Notes: generated by a model from the letters alone, not told the origin. A DNA stretch of 64,000 nucleotides from Cloacimonetes bacterium UBA5210 (GCA_002412625.1 DHVK01000023.1:92871-156870); one strand, 5' to 3'. Shown: positions 24,667 to 33,881, numbered from the stretch's first letter. A program made the numbers and translations.

Positions 24667-25572
24667 CTATGCCTTACGGCGGACCCGGATCAGGACAACT
24701 GCGCCCACTATTGCCGGGATCACATCCTGAAAGAAGAATAGACTGAGGGTCACTGCCACCGCCTGCTCCGATGAAAAGCCGTAACCATCCAGAAAATGAA
24801 TCGCGAAGCCTTCGCGCAGGCCCAGCCCTGAGATTGTGATCGGGATGGAATTGGAGATGTTGGTGAGTGCCATCCCGAGCCAGGTCTCGATCGCGGAGAT
24901 GCTGCCCAGGATGTTCAGGATCAGGTAATATTGCACATACATGATCAGGGTGTTGGCGATCTGCAAGAGCATCATGCGCGGAGCTTGCACGCTGTATGCG
25001 GGCAGGAACTCGCGCCATGTCGCCTTGGATGCCATAATCAGTGCGGCCCAGAGCGGCATGAATGCGGAAAAAACCAGCATCGCCAGGCGCAAGGCGAGCG
25101 ACAGCTGCGGAAAGCTGAAGAACGCTGCGACCGCGGCAAAAGTCCAGGTGCTCCAGGTCATAAACAAGCGCTCGCTGGTGGTGGAGACGATGGAAGCCAG
25201 GATGCTGCTGTTTTTTAGATAAAAGACTTTGGCAAAAGAAGCGTGACCTCCCGGCAGGACAAAGCGCAGAGGCAAGGCTACCAGATAAGACGCTGCCACC
25301 TCTCTGGCGCGGTATTCATAAGCCGGGTTCAGGTGCAGCGCGCAACGCCAGTTGTTGAACTGAATGAAGTGCCGCAATATGGATAGTGCCATGATCGCCA
25401 GCGCTATGCCCACCGGAAGCGCGGATGCTTGGTTCAGCGCAGCGGGCAAATCGATCTGCCGAAAGATCACATAGAGCAAGCCCAGCGAGAAGACCAGCCG
25501 CAGCGCGTAGGATATCCGCTTGAAGGCTGGTTGCTTCAGCCTTGCTCTCAGGCTTTGAAATCGTTCAAGCAA
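24667..25572 (-). CDS. Flippase-like integral membrane protein (UPF0104/LPG-synthase TM type)
   Basis: 301 residues with about eight hydrophobic helices. The pattern, including an N-terminal ALRLVFSLGLLYVIFRQIDL, an LVLPGGHASFAKVFYL-like loop (FVLPGGHASFAKVFYL), a central SERLFMTWSTW, and ISGLGLREGFAIHFL, matches the lysylphosphatidylglycerol-synthase transmembrane/AglD-like family. Related proteins act in moving or modifying lipid-linked molecules; the substrate here is unknown. The gene overlaps the end of the malic enzyme gene by 25 nt, so they are probably co-transcribed. Confidence 0.75.
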   Translation of the reverse strand: MLERFQSLRARLKQPAFKRISYALRLVFSLGLLYVIFRQIDLPAALNQASALPVGIALAIMALSILRHFIQFNNWRCALHLNPAYEYRAREVAASYLVALPLRFVLPGGHASFAKVFYLKNSSILASIVSTTSERLFMTWSTWTFAAVAAFFSFPQLSLALRLAMLVFSAFMPLWAALIMASKATWREFLPAYSVQAPRMMLLQIANTLIMYVQYYLILNILGSISAIETWLGMALTNISNSIPITISGLGLREGFAIHFLDGYGFSSEQAVAVTLSLFFFQDVIPAIVGAVVLIRVRRKA

Positions 25573-27005
25573 GCTTGAAACACCTCTTGCAACAGCGCCT
25601 GCGGGGGCGCCTGGATATGCCCTTCGTCCATCATCATCTTCACCAAAGCGCGGGTTTCGGTGATCTGGCGCAGGGCCTCGGTGAATACTTCTTTCCGGCT
25701 CAGTTCCACTCTTGCCAGCCCTTCTTTAACTGCCTGTGTTGCCACATCCGCGGCCACATGGGCAAAGACTTCTGTCTCGTCCATAGTGGGCACAATGTTA
25801 TCGCAGCTGATGCCGCGGCGTTCAGCGAAGTCTGCCAGAGAGTGCGCGGCGGCTATCGCCATGCCATCGCTGATCTTGCGGGCTCGCACCATCAACGCGC
25901 CCTTCAGGATGCCGGGGAAGCCCACGGAGTTGTTTACCTGGTTCGGGAAATCTCCGCGCCCGGTTGCCACTATCTTCGCGCCCGCTTTATGGGCTTCGTA
26001 AGGATAGATCTCCGGAACGGGATTGGCGCAGCTGAATACGATGGAGCTTGGCGCCATCAGACTGATCCACTGTTGCTTAATGGTGCCGGGACCGGGTGTG
26101 GAGAGCGCGATCAGGACCTCTGCCCCACGCATTGCCTCCTCCATGGTGTTAAGCTTTTGCGGATTTGTGCTTTGCGCCAGCGCCCACTGTTTATACTTTC
26201 CGGGATCATCTCTGATATCATGTCTGTCAGCGTGAAGTGCACCCTTGCTATCAAAGACTACCATCCTCGCGGGATCGACCCCCTCTTGCAGCAGGAAACT
26301 GGCAATGGTGCTGTTTGAGGCGCCTGCCCCGAAGAGCACGAAGGAACTCTCTCCGATCTTCCGTTGAGTAAGCTTGAGCGCGTTGATCACACCCGCCAGA
26401 GTGACGCAGGCAGTGCCCTGAGCATCGTCGTGCCAGACCGGGATGTTACAGCTCTCCCGCAGCTCGTCCAGCACTCTGTAACAGTTTGGCTGCGAGATAT
26501 CTTCCAGGTTCACGGCGCCCACAGAGGGCTCCAGCATCTTCACAAAATCGATCAGCTTTTGGGCATCGGGTTTGCCCTGTGCATCGCGGTTATTCACGCA
26601 CAGCGCAATGGCGTCACAAGCTCCCAGATACTTCATCAGCATGGCCTTGCCTTCCATCACGCCCAGACCGCCGGAAGGGCTGCAATCGCCATCGCCCAAT
26701 ACCCTGGTGCTATCGCTCACCACTGCCACCAGGTTGCCCCGGTTTGAGAGCCGGTAGGAAGCGTCGTGATCATCCCGGATGCTGGTGGAAACCTTGCTCA
26801 CACCGGGGGTGTACCATACATTGAACCAGTTGAAACCATAGATTCCCGCCTTGGGCAGGCTCTGCATCTTCCCCTTGTAAAAGGTGTGCATCTGTTCAGA
26901 TACTTGTTTCAGGAAGGCTGTCTGTGCCGCGGCTACTTTCTCTTCCGGCAAGGCTTCCCGAAAGAGTTCACTGAGATTGGAGAGATTCTGCTTCAGCAGC
27001 TTCAT
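25548..27005 (-). CDS. NAD(P)-dependent malic enzyme
   Basis: 485 residues. Decarboxylates malate to pyruvate (or the reverse). The N-terminal domain has YTPGVSKVSTSIRDD and the tail of a Rossmann region, VSDSTRVLGDGDCSPSGGLG; residues NIPVWHDDAQGTACV are the metal/substrate site and FVLFGAGASNSTIASFLL the NAD-binding site. This is the classic bacterial malic enzyme of the ME-short type (about 400-490). Start ATG follows GAGGAG. In a fermentative cell it would link C4 acids to pyruvate. Cofactor choice cannot be read from sequence alone. Confidence 0.9.
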   Translation of the reverse strand: MKLLKQNLSNLSELFREALPEEKVAAAQTAFLKQVSEQMHTFYKGKMQSLPKAGIYGFNWFNVWYTPGVSKVSTSIRDDHDASYRLSNRGNLVAVVSDSTRVLGDGDCSPSGGLGVMEGKAMLMKYLGACDAIALCVNNRDAQGKPDAQKLIDFVKMLEPSVGAVNLEDISQPNCYRVLDELRESCNIPVWHDDAQGTACVTLAGVINALKLTQRKIGESSFVLFGAGASNSTIASFLLQEGVDPARMVVFDSKGALHADRHDIRDDPGKYKQWALAQSTNPQKLNTMEEAMRGAEVLIALSTPGPGTIKQQWISLMAPSSIVFSCANPVPEIYPYEAHKAGAKIVATGRGDFPNQVNNSVGFPGILKGALMVRARKISDGMAIAAAHSLADFAERRGISCDNIVPTMDETEVFAHVAADVATQAVKEGLARVELSRKEVFTEALRQITETRALVKMMMDEGHIQAPPQALLQEVFQACLNDFKA

Positions 27006-27094
27006 GCTAGCTCCTCAATATCGTTTTGAAATATCCTTTTATAGAGGGCGGATATTTGTCAAGCACTGTGCGCATCCACCGCTTTCCACGCCGC

Positions 27095-27124
27095 AAAAAA
27101 GCCCCTTGCGAAAGGCAAGAGGCT
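27095..27124 (-). terminator. Rho-independent terminator after enolase
   Basis: On the minus strand AGCC-CTTGC pairs with GCAAG-GGCT across a 5-nt loop (one bulge) and is followed by TTTTTTG. It lies about 25 nt after the eno stop codon and before the malic enzyme gene. Confidence 0.8.
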
Positions 27125-27148
27125 GATTGCATAGTGTTAGCGCGGTGC

Positions 27149-28429
27149 TTAGTTGAGTTGCTTGATCACCGCTTTTCCGGGGAAGTACGCAGCTTCACCC
27201 AGCTCTTCTTCGATCCGCAGGAGTTGGTTATATTTGTCCACTCTTTCGCTGCGGGAGATGGATCCGGTCTTGATCTGGCCGGTATTCATAGCCACGGCAA
27301 GGTCCGCAATGAAGGTATCTCCGGTTTCACCGCTACGGTGGGAAACAACGGTGGTCCAGCCCGCTTTGTGCGCGGTATTGATGGCGTCGATCGTCTCGGT
27401 CACGCTGCCGATCTGGTTTAGCTTGATCAGCACGGAGTTGGCGGCCTTTTCGGCAATGCCTTTGCGGATGAGCTTAGGATTGGTGACCAGCAGGTCATCA
27501 CCCACGATCTGGATTTTGCTGCCCAAGCGTTGATTCATCAGCTTCCAGCCGGCCCAGTCGTTTTCTGCCAAACCGTCTTCAATGGAGCAGATCGGATATT
27601 TGGCGACGATGCCCTCGTAATAAGCGATGAGTTCTTCACTGGAGAGCTGTTTGCCGTCGATGGCATATTTGCCGTCCTTCTGGATAAATGAGGAAGCGGC
27701 AGCATCCAGCGCGATATAGATATCTTCACCGGGTTTGTATCCGGCTTTGGTGATTGCTTCCACGATCACGATCAACGCTTCTTCGTTGGAAGCCAGATTC
27801 GGCGCGAAACCGCCTTCATCGCCAACGGAGGTGGCCAAACCACGTCCTTTGAAGATGCTTTTCAGAGCATGGAACACTTCGGCATTCATCCGCAGAGCCT
27901 CGCGGAAGCTTGTAGCACCCAGAGGCATCACCATAAACTCTTGAATATCCACGTTGTTATCCGCGTGCTCACCGCCATTGATGATATTGCTCATCGGCAC
28001 CGGCAGGGTGAGGGCATTCACGCCCCCCAGATAGCGGTAAAGGGGGATGTCCAGTTCCATCGCAGACGCGCGTGCGGCAGCCATGGAAACCGCCAGGATG
28101 GCATTGGCACCCAGCTTGGCTTTGTTCTCGGTGGCGTCCAGTTCCAGCATCATTTTATCCAGGTTCGCCTGTTGCAGAGAATCCATGCCCAATAGTTCCG
28201 GGCCGATGATTTCATCCACGTTTTGCACGGCTTTCAGTACGCCTTTGCCCAGGTAACGGCTCTTATCGCCGTCACGCAGTTCGATCGCCTCACGTTCCCC
28301 GGTTGATGCCCCGCTGGGCACTCCGGCACGGGCGAACACGCCACTTTCCAGATGAACATCTGCTTCTACGGTAGGGTTCCCGCGGGAATCCAGTATCTCG
28401 CGTCCTTTGACAAATATAATTTCGGACAT
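27149..28429 (-). CDS. eno: Enolase
   Basis: 426 residues, standard length. Interconverts 2-phosphoglycerate and phosphoenolpyruvate. The N-terminal GREILDSRGNPTVEADVHLE, the loop SGASTGEREAIELRD, magnesium-ligand regions (DAAASSF, SIEDGLAENDW, IVGDDLLVT), the catalytic Lys region LIKLNQIGSVTETIDA and the TVVSHRSGETGDTFIADLAV loop are all present. It has its own promoter candidate (28508-28535) and terminator. Ribosome-binding site AGGAGG. Confidence 0.98.
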   Translation of the reverse strand: MSEIIFVKGREILDSRGNPTVEADVHLESGVFARAGVPSGASTGEREAIELRDGDKSRYLGKGVLKAVQNVDEIIGPELLGMDSLQQANLDKMMLELDATENKAKLGANAILAVSMAAARASAMELDIPLYRYLGGVNALTLPVPMSNIINGGEHADNNVDIQEFMVMPLGATSFREALRMNAEVFHALKSIFKGRGLATSVGDEGGFAPNLASNEEALIVIVEAITKAGYKPGEDIYIALDAAASSFIQKDGKYAIDGKQLSSEELIAYYEGIVAKYPICSIEDGLAENDWAGWKLMNQRLGSKIQIVGDDLLVTNPKLIRKGIAEKAANSVLIKLNQIGSVTETIDAINTAHKAGWTTVVSHRSGETGDTFIADLAVAMNTGQIKTGSISRSERVDKYNQLLRIEEELGEAAYFPGKAVIKQLN

Positions 28430-28507
28430 TATTTCCTCCTGTCCTGTTTTAATTCTGAGCTAACACAGGGCACATGACCCCAATGCCAGAATCCTGACTT
28501 CTTTAAA

Positions 28508-28535
28508 AAGATAAGCGTTTATCACAATATGTCAA
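28508..28535 (-). promoter_or_regulatory. eno: Putative sigma-70 promoter for eno
   Basis: On the minus strand, TTGACA (28535-28530) and TATCTT (28513-28508) are separated by 16 nt. The -35 lies at the very end of the upstream coding sequence (stop at 28522) and the start site would fall about 75 nt before the enolase ATG. Confidence 0.6.
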
Positions 28536-28977
28536 GCTCATGCAACATTTCGTGCACGATCTCAACAGCCGCCTGCACACAATTCGGACACCGCTCTGCC
28601 AAAACCCCGGCATCACGCGCGGCTTGTTTCTGAGCCTTATCGGTGGGATCGATCTGCAGGATGTCCCGGCAGTCAATTGCGCCCATGCGCTGTTGCCACC
28701 GCCACACCAGGTCCCGGTTCAGATCTCCGGTCGCGTCTTTGGCTTCTGGGCTATACTCGCTGAAGCCGGCTGCCAAACCCAGCACCATCATAGCCCCGGT
28801 GAGCGCGCCACAGGTGCTGCCCAAGCCCATGCCCCCGCCAAAAGTGGAAGCAATCTTCAGTGCCATCCGGGCATCCAGGCCCAAGGCAGGACTCATCGCC
28901 GCAAACACACTTTGCGAACAGCTATATCCTTCAGCAAACAGTTCAAGCGCCCGATCGTGGAACCTGATATCTTTCAT
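28522..28977 (-). CDS. C_GCAxxG_C_C family protein
   Basis: 151 residues. Shows the family pattern GYSCSQSVFAA, FGGGMGLGSTCGALTGAMMV, IDCRDIL and CPNCVQAAVEIV, with conserved Cys at about 20, 56, 102, 129 and 132. Families of this type are thought to bind a metal or redox group; the function is unknown. ATG at 28977 lies three bases after the stop of the beta-helix gene, so the two may be coupled although no good ribosome-binding site is evident. Probably cytosolic. Confidence 0.85.
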   Translation of the reverse strand: MKDIRFHDRALELFAEGYSCSQSVFAAMSPALGLDARMALKIASTFGGGMGLGSTCGALTGAMMVLGLAAGFSEYSPEAKDATGDLNRDLVWRWQQRMGAIDCRDILQIDPTDKAQKQAARDAGVLAERCPNCVQAAVEIVHEMLHELDIL

Positions 28978-28980
28978 CGT

Positions 28981-31545
28981 CTATTTCGTAATCACAAGCT
29001 TCCGGGAAAGCAGCTGTTTGCCGCCGGATTCCACCCGCATGAAGTAAATGCCGCTCCCCACCGCTTTGCCTTTGGCATCCTTACCATTCCAGCTGAACTT
29101 CTCTTCGTGAAGCTTGGTGGAAAGCACTTGCTGACCGCGGAGGTTATAAATCTTCAGTTCAGCTTGTTTGATACCTTTCACTTCAGCATGAAGCGCATTT
29201 CCGGCTCTGAAGCTCACCGGATTGGGATAGATCTTCAGCTCCGGCTGCTGCACCAAATCTGCGTTGGATACGGAGAAATCGAAGGTAACGATATTGCTGG
29301 GCATGGAGATCGAATAATCGTCGCAAGCTTCCACCCAGAATTGCACCTGGCCGGCTGCCATGATACTCTCTACCAGATACGTCCTGGTAATTCCATAACT
29401 GAAGATAGCCAGGCAGGTGGGGCCATAGCCCGGGCGCAACATGAACACGCGATATTCGGTGAACTCCACGCCGCTATCCGTCGGTGGAACCCAGATCAAC
29501 TGCAGATTATAAGTTGATGTTTCTTCATCGAAGCTACTTTTCAGGCTTAGTTCAGTGGGATAAATGGGCAGGGGCTTGTGATACTGTTTCCATAAGACAG
29601 GATTTTCTACCACCACTTCGTAGTGTTTCACGGTATAATTATCTTCGTTTATCAGATATATGTGATCACTTTCTTCATCCCGAATGCGCATTTTAGATTT
29701 TTGGTACTCGCTTAGGTGAGGGGGAATTCCGTTCAAGATATCTCTGCCTTCATCATCATGATAGTACAAAAAGAAGTATTGGACAAGCTCGCCGTCTTCA
29801 ACACAATTCTGATGCCACGCATCATTATACTGAAGATTCAAGATTTTGTAATAAGTGGTTCCCCAAGGAAAATCAATGCTATGCCAACCTTCTTCATCCC
29901 GATACTCATGTTTATAGATATAGCGATAGTCGCCTTCATCATAGAAATAATCCACTTTGTGGAAGGGGAACATCAGAAACCGATGAAACTCGCCCCACAC
30001 TTCTCTGCCTTCGATAGTCTCGATCGGGCCTTTGGCAACCGCATCATAGTGCTGCCAGGCATCGAGATAGATATCATCCAGCACTATGTTTCCCTGGCTG
30101 TGATCTATGGATGTATAGCCATCCAGACCGCCCATAGCCCCCCAGATCTCGCGGCTGGGATCCACTGCAGTGATCACGGCAAAGAAGTAGTTATCCACAA
30201 AGCTTTCAATGCTGAAGGGATTACCGGTCAACACATGGCTTTCCATGATTTCCCGGCTATCCCTATCCACCACCAGGAGCTTCAGATCCTGAGGCGGCAA
30301 ATCGTCATAATCCTCAGTATCCCAGCTATATGAACCACTGATCGTGATCCCGCTCTGAGGCTGATACCAGGGCTCAAAATCCACCGTCGGCAAAGCCGCA
30401 TTATCATTCTGATCCATGATGCCGATCGCGATCTCCGCTGCGCTATATACGCCCCAATCGTTGTTTTCAGCCTTGATCACATTGCCGCTATTGGGATAGC
30501 TGGCACAGACCACAGAGTGCAAAGTGCCGCTACCATCGATGTTATCCCGGATGATGTTCTGTCCATAGGCAAACGCGTGATCTATGGAAAGATCGCCTAA
30601 AACCGGCATGGCGTTACTGGTGATGTAAAAGCCGGTGAAGTTCCCGGTCAGCGTGTTTCCCGCAATGTAGGGCATGGATGTAGCACCGCCGATCATCATG
30701 CCGGCGCCGCTATTGGTATCACCGGGAATGAAGTTGTTGATTATCAGATTATCATGCACTGTTCCGCTGGAGTTCAGCAGATAGATCCCGGTCAGGTTGC
30801 CTTCGATGTGATTGTGGCGGATGGTGGCATTGATCGCTCCGGCGCCCACCACGTCCCAGGCCGTAATCCCCTGTTTGAAATTGCTGTGAATATAGTTATG
30901 TTCGATGATGGGATTGTTTTGCCCACCTGTAGATTGGTTGGAAAGCTGAATCGCGCCATAATACTGGGTTACGGTGCCATTGTAGCGCACTTCATTGTGG
31001 TGCACCCAGGCATTGCTGTTTTGCGGGATCAGGATGCCGTTCTGTTGGGTATGCTCAATGAGATTGTGATGCACGTTCATCACTGCCGGATTGCTGTTGC
31101 CGATGCCATAGAGGTGCAAACCGCGTTGATTGTAGCTAAACCGGCTATATGAGACCTCCATCGGTGAATCCACAGCATTGATGCCATATTCGGCATATTC
31201 CACCACGATGTGCATAAAATTGCTCTGCTCGGTATTGTTTTCCAAGCGGATGCCTTTCCACAGGGTTGTGAGTGGAAACTGGCCGTTTTCGAAGCGGATG
31301 CTATCGGTTTGGGTGCCCACTGCCTGAATCGTTCCCGCGGCGTTGATGCGATAGCTGCCCATTGCCTGAACTATTACGCCAGGTTCGATGGTAAGCACTG
31401 CTCCGGCGGGAATACTGACATCCCCGACCAGGAGGTGTGGGTTGTTCGCGGCCGTCCAGGTTCCGCTCTGAGATCCGCTAACCTCGATGGCAAAAAGACC
31501 TGTTATGAAGAAAAAGGCAATAATCAGTGATACATAGCATTTCAT
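28981..31545 (-). CDS. Large exported beta-helix protein with C-terminal sorting-type domain
   Basis: 854 residues from ATG 31545 (AAGGAG six bases before; the frame is open 12 codons further up). Signal peptide MKCYVSLIIAFFFITGLFA. Residues about 20-370 form a right-handed parallel beta-helix with typical short repeats (RHNHIEGNLTGIYLLNSSG; HHNEVRYNG). The middle (about 400-700) holds Ig/fibronectin-like segments without clear family. The last 80 residues are the FlgD-like/type IX tail (YPNPVSFRAGN, LKIYNLRGQQVLS, WNGKDAKGKAVGSGIYFMRV). Likely a surface protein that binds or cuts polymers. No catalytic residues could be identified. Confidence 0.8.
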   Translation of the reverse strand: MKCYVSLIIAFFFITGLFAIEVSGSQSGTWTAANNPHLLVGDVSIPAGAVLTIEPGVIVQAMGSYRINAAGTIQAVGTQTDSIRFENGQFPLTTLWKGIRLENNTEQSNFMHIVVEYAEYGINAVDSPMEVSYSRFSYNQRGLHLYGIGNSNPAVMNVHHNLIEHTQQNGILIPQNSNAWVHHNEVRYNGTVTQYYGAIQLSNQSTGGQNNPIIEHNYIHSNFKQGITAWDVVGAGAINATIRHNHIEGNLTGIYLLNSSGTVHDNLIINNFIPGDTNSGAGMMIGGATSMPYIAGNTLTGNFTGFYITSNAMPVLGDLSIDHAFAYGQNIIRDNIDGSGTLHSVVCASYPNSGNVIKAENNDWGVYSAAEIAIGIMDQNDNAALPTVDFEPWYQPQSGITISGSYSWDTEDYDDLPPQDLKLLVVDRDSREIMESHVLTGNPFSIESFVDNYFFAVITAVDPSREIWGAMGGLDGYTSIDHSQGNIVLDDIYLDAWQHYDAVAKGPIETIEGREVWGEFHRFLMFPFHKVDYFYDEGDYRYIYKHEYRDEEGWHSIDFPWGTTYYKILNLQYNDAWHQNCVEDGELVQYFFLYYHDDEGRDILNGIPPHLSEYQKSKMRIRDEESDHIYLINEDNYTVKHYEVVVENPVLWKQYHKPLPIYPTELSLKSSFDEETSTYNLQLIWVPPTDSGVEFTEYRVFMLRPGYGPTCLAIFSYGITRTYLVESIMAAGQVQFWVEACDDYSISMPSNIVTFDFSVSNADLVQQPELKIYPNPVSFRAGNALHAEVKGIKQAELKIYNLRGQQVLSTKLHEEKFSWNGKDAKGKAVGSGIYFMRVESGGKQLLSRKLVITK

Positions 31546-31561
31546 AATAATCTCCTTAAGA

Positions 31562-31598
31562 ACAAAAAGGTGGAGCGGCATATCCTGCCCACTCCACC
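31562..31598 (-). terminator. Rho-independent terminator after the ferredoxin gene
   Basis: On the minus strand, GGTGGAG-TGGGCA pairs with TGCC-GCTCCACC over a short loop, then TTTTTGTT. It lies 20 nt after the ferredoxin stop and about 20 nt before the start of the beta-helix gene, which therefore either has a promoter hidden in this region or depends on read-through. Confidence 0.85.
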
Positions 31599-31617
31599 CG
31601 AATTTGGTGAGTAATTG

Positions 31618-31788
31618 TTACTCGGTGATGGCTGAGACAGGACAGGTGGCAATGCAAGCACCGCAGTCAATGCAGGCTCCATCATCACATACAGCTTTGT
31701 CATCAACCATGCTAAGAGCGCTGACGGGACATACATCCACACATGCTCCGCATCCGATACAGGTATCTTTATCAATCTTTACTGCCAT
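31618..31788 (-). CDS. 2[4Fe-4S] ferredoxin
   Basis: 56 residues. Two complete CxxCxxCxxxCP clusters: Cys10, 13, 16, 20 and Cys39, 42, 45, 49 (start MAVKIDKDTCIGCGACVDVC). This is the small clostridial-type electron carrier used with enzymes such as pyruvate:ferredoxin oxidoreductase and hydrogenase. ATG at 31788 follows AAGGAG. It has its own promoter candidate and terminator, so it is probably monocistronic and well expressed, in keeping with an anaerobe. Two plus-strand and one minus-strand open frames over it are shadows. Confidence 0.97.
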   Translation of the reverse strand: MAVKIDKDTCIGCGACVDVCPVSALSMVDDKAVCDDGACIDCGACIATCPVSAITE

Positions 31789-31813
31789 GATAAGACTCCT
31801 TCTATTTTTTTTG

Positions 31814-31843
31814 CCAGTATCTACAGCTTAGGGAATTAGTCAA
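31814..31843 (-). promoter_or_regulatory. Putative promoter for the ferredoxin gene
   Basis: On the minus strand TTGACT (31843-31838) and TACTGG (31819-31814) are separated by 18 nt. The -35 has one mismatch and the -10 is weak. The position, about 25 nt before the start codon, is reasonable for a short leader. Confidence 0.35.
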
Positions 31844-31902
31844 GCCTTTTTTGGCCTCGCTCTGTTTCCCGGTTTTTGCCGCATTCATTGTCCTGGGTTC
31901 AA

Positions 31903-31960
31903 GCTGATATCAAGCTGTGATCTTCGGGTGTTCACAGCTTGATAACGGCTTGATATCAGC
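31903..31960 (-). repeat. 58-nt hairpin element, copy 3 (complete, inverted orientation)
   Basis: Short arm 31903-31919 (GCTGATATCAAGCTGTG), 13-nt loop 31920-31932, long arm 31933-31960 (CACAGCTTGATA then ACGGCTTGATATCAGC). The short arm pairs perfectly with the part of the long arm it matches, and the long arm carries 11 extra bases. The order is reversed relative to copies 4-6. It lies between the gpmA terminator and the ferredoxin gene; the rest of the 31789-32173 gap shows no gene. Confidence 0.85.
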
Positions 31961-32111
31961 TTTAGAACAAGTTTATGCATCCGGAAAGCGGCAGGGGATG
32001 TGCCAGCAACTGCCCGGATAAGGCTGTTCAAGCCCAGCATTTGCATTGTGCTCCCTGGAAGCAGGTGAAACTGCGTAACCCTCTCTGAATGGCGGAGTGA
32101 TAATTTTCGCG

Positions 32112-32137
32112 CAAAAAAAGCCCCAATCACGGGGCTT
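32112..32137 (-). terminator. Rho-independent terminator after gpmA
   Basis: On the minus strand AAGCCCC pairs perfectly with GGGGCTT over a 6-nt loop, followed by a run of seven T. It closes the hisS-ridA-adenosyltransferase-gpmA unit about 35 nt after the last stop codon. Confidence 0.9.
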
Positions 32138-32173
32138 GTTCATATATGTACGAGGCTTTTGTGAACTCCGGAA

Positions 32174-32917
32174 CTATGCCTTTCCCTGGTTTGCCACCTT
32201 GTTGGCGGCGGCTTGCACTTCAGCTTCATCGGCAAGATAGTAGCGCTTGTGTACTTGCAGGTCCTTATCGAATTCATAAACAAGCGGGATGCCGGTGGGG
32301 ATGTTCAGGCTCACGATGTCGGTATCCGAGATGTGATCCAGGTTTTTGACGATGGCGCGGAGGCTGTTGCCATGAGCGGCAACCACCATTTTGCGGCCGG
32401 CGGCGAGGCGGGGGATGATCACATCGTTCCAGAAGGGCATGGTGCGGGCAACGGTGTCTTTCAGGGATTCGCAGAGCGGCACCTGTCTGGTTTCCAGGTT
32501 CTTGTAGCGGGGATCGAAGCCCGGATAGCGTTCGTCGTTCTTTTCCAGTTCCGGAGGCGGAATGTCGTAGCTCCGGCGCCAGATCAGCACCTGCTCTTCA
32601 CCGTATTTGGCGGCGGTTTCGGCTTTGTTCAAACCCTGCAATGCACCGTAATGACGCTCGTTCAAGCGCCAATCATGATGAATCGGGGTGTACATCAGGT
32701 CCATCTCGTCCAAGACCAGCCAGAGGGTGCGAATGGCACGTTTCAGCACGGACGTGTGGGCTTCATCGAAGGTGAACCCGGCTTCTTTGAGGCGTCTTCC
32801 GGCTTCTTTGGCCTCGATCACGCCCTTTTCGGAAAGGTCAACATCGGTCCAGCCGGTGAAGAGGTTGGCTTTGTTCCACTCGCTCTCACCGTGTCTGATG
32901 AGTACTATTTTATACAT
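32174..32917 (-). CDS. gpmA: 2,3-bisphosphoglycerate-dependent phosphoglycerate mutase
   Basis: 247 residues from ATG 32917, with AAGGAG six bases before; the open frame continues 29 codons upstream into the adenosyltransferase gene, but those residues do not fit. The RHGESEWNKANLFTGW active-site motif has the phosphorylated His, and LNERHYGALQGLNK and the second His in VVAAHGNSLRAIVKNL are visible. It interconverts 3- and 2-phosphoglycerate in glycolysis or gluconeogenesis and so feeds enolase. Standard length (about 245-250). Confidence 0.97.
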   Translation of the reverse strand: MYKIVLIRHGESEWNKANLFTGWTDVDLSEKGVIEAKEAGRRLKEAGFTFDEAHTSVLKRAIRTLWLVLDEMDLMYTPIHHDWRLNERHYGALQGLNKAETAAKYGEEQVLIWRRSYDIPPPELEKNDERYPGFDPRYKNLETRQVPLCESLKDTVARTMPFWNDVIIPRLAAGRKMVVAAHGNSLRAIVKNLDHISDTDIVSLNIPTGIPLVYEFDKDLQVHKRYYLADEAEVQAAANKVANQGKA

Positions 32918-32954
32918 GATAATCTCCTTGTGTGATATCTGTCTGCGATCGGCG

Positions 32955-33506
32955 TTACTGCTCTCCGCAGTCGCCTGTGGGCTTGGTTTTGTAGGTGAGT
33001 ACACCTTCCTGAACTTCCACCACCCGGGCCATGATGAAGAAGAAATCCGATAGCCGGTTCACATACTTCATCAGGATGGGAGAGACTTCGGCTTGCTGAG
33101 CCAGGGCGATCAGGCGGCGTTCACCGCGTCGCGCCACTGTGCGGCAGATGTCCAAGCGGGCGCTGGCGATGCACGAACCGGGGATCACAAAGCCTTTCAA
33201 ATCCACCTGCTGTTCAAAGCGGTGGATGGTGCGAGTGATCTCTCCCACTTCCTCCTCACAGAGGGGCATCGGGTAGCTGCCGTCCGGGGTTGCCAGCTCG
33301 CCCATCACCCGGTAAAGCCGGTTTTGGGTTTCCAGCAACAGGCCTTTCAGCTCCGCATCCTTGATGTAGTGCTTGGCTTCACCGATGAAGGCGTCCAGTT
33401 CATCCAGGCTGCCATAGGCGTCCACGCGTAAATCGCTTTTGGATACCCGCTCTCCGGTGTACAGCGATGTCGTGCCTTTGTCCCCGCCCTTGGTGGTGAT
33501 GCTCAT
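32955..33506 (-). CDS. Cob(I)yrinic acid a,c-diamide adenosyltransferase (PduO type)
   Basis: 183 residues. The PduO/ATR motif TKGGDKGTTSLYTGERVSKS at the N-terminus binds ATP, and RRGERRLIAL with SDFFFIMARVVEVQ is typical of the helical bundle. It adenosylates cob(I)alamin to coenzyme B12. A B12 enzyme partner is not in the window, but propionate or amino-acid fermentation of Cloacimonadota could use adenosylcobalamin. Four genes (hisS, ridA, this, gpmA) share strand and spacing. Confidence 0.9.
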   Translation of the reverse strand: MSITTKGGDKGTTSLYTGERVSKSDLRVDAYGSLDELDAFIGEAKHYIKDAELKGLLLETQNRLYRVMGELATPDGSYPMPLCEEEVGEITRTIHRFEQQVDLKGFVIPGSCIASARLDICRTVARRGERRLIALAQQAEVSPILMKYVNRLSDFFFIMARVVEVQEGVLTYKTKPTGDCGEQ

Positions 33507-33509
33507 AAC

Positions 33510-33881
33510 CTACCTCATGGCAATGACGGAGATTTCAACCAATCCGTCTTTGGGTAAGCGCGCCACTTGGATCGCTTCACGCGCCGGATAGGGAGAGCTG
33601 AAATTGCGGGCGTAGATTTCGTTGAGCTGGGCAAAATCGTCCATATCCTTCAAGAACACGGAGACTTTCATCACGTGGGACATGCCCATGCCGGCAGCAT
33701 CCAGGATGGATTTGATGTGTTGAAACACCAGGTTTGTCTGGGCTTCAAAGGTGGGAGCCATATTGCCGGTATTGGGATCGATGCCCAATTGTCCGCTGAT
33801 AAACAGGGTGTCGTTCTTGAGTGCAGCCTGGGAATAGGGGCCGATGGCGGCTGGGGCACTGTGCGTCATGATAGATTTCAT
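33510..33881 (-). CDS. ridA: RidA family enamine/imine deaminase
   Basis: 123 residues, standard length. Signature segments AAIGPYSQAALKNDTLFISG, VMKVSVFLKDMDDFAQLNEI and YPAREAIQVARLPKDGLVEI. The Arg in AREAIQVARLP contacts the substrate carboxylate. RidA hydrolyses reactive 2-aminoacrylate and related enamines made by PLP enzymes. Good ribosome-binding site (AGGAG). Between hisS and the adenosyltransferase gene. Confidence 0.95.
   Translation of the reverse strand: MKSIMTHSAPAAIGPYSQAALKNDTLFISGQLGIDPNTGNMAPTFEAQTNLVFQHIKSILDAAGMGMSHVMKVSVFLKDMDDFAQLNEIYARNFSSPYPAREAIQVARLPKDGLVEISVIAMR

Noticed and set aside
31604..31831. A 75-codon plus-strand frame and a 77-codon minus-strand frame over the ferredoxin
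   Set aside because: The 56-residue minus-strand frame with two perfect 4Fe-4S motifs, its own ribosome-binding site and terminator is clearly the gene.
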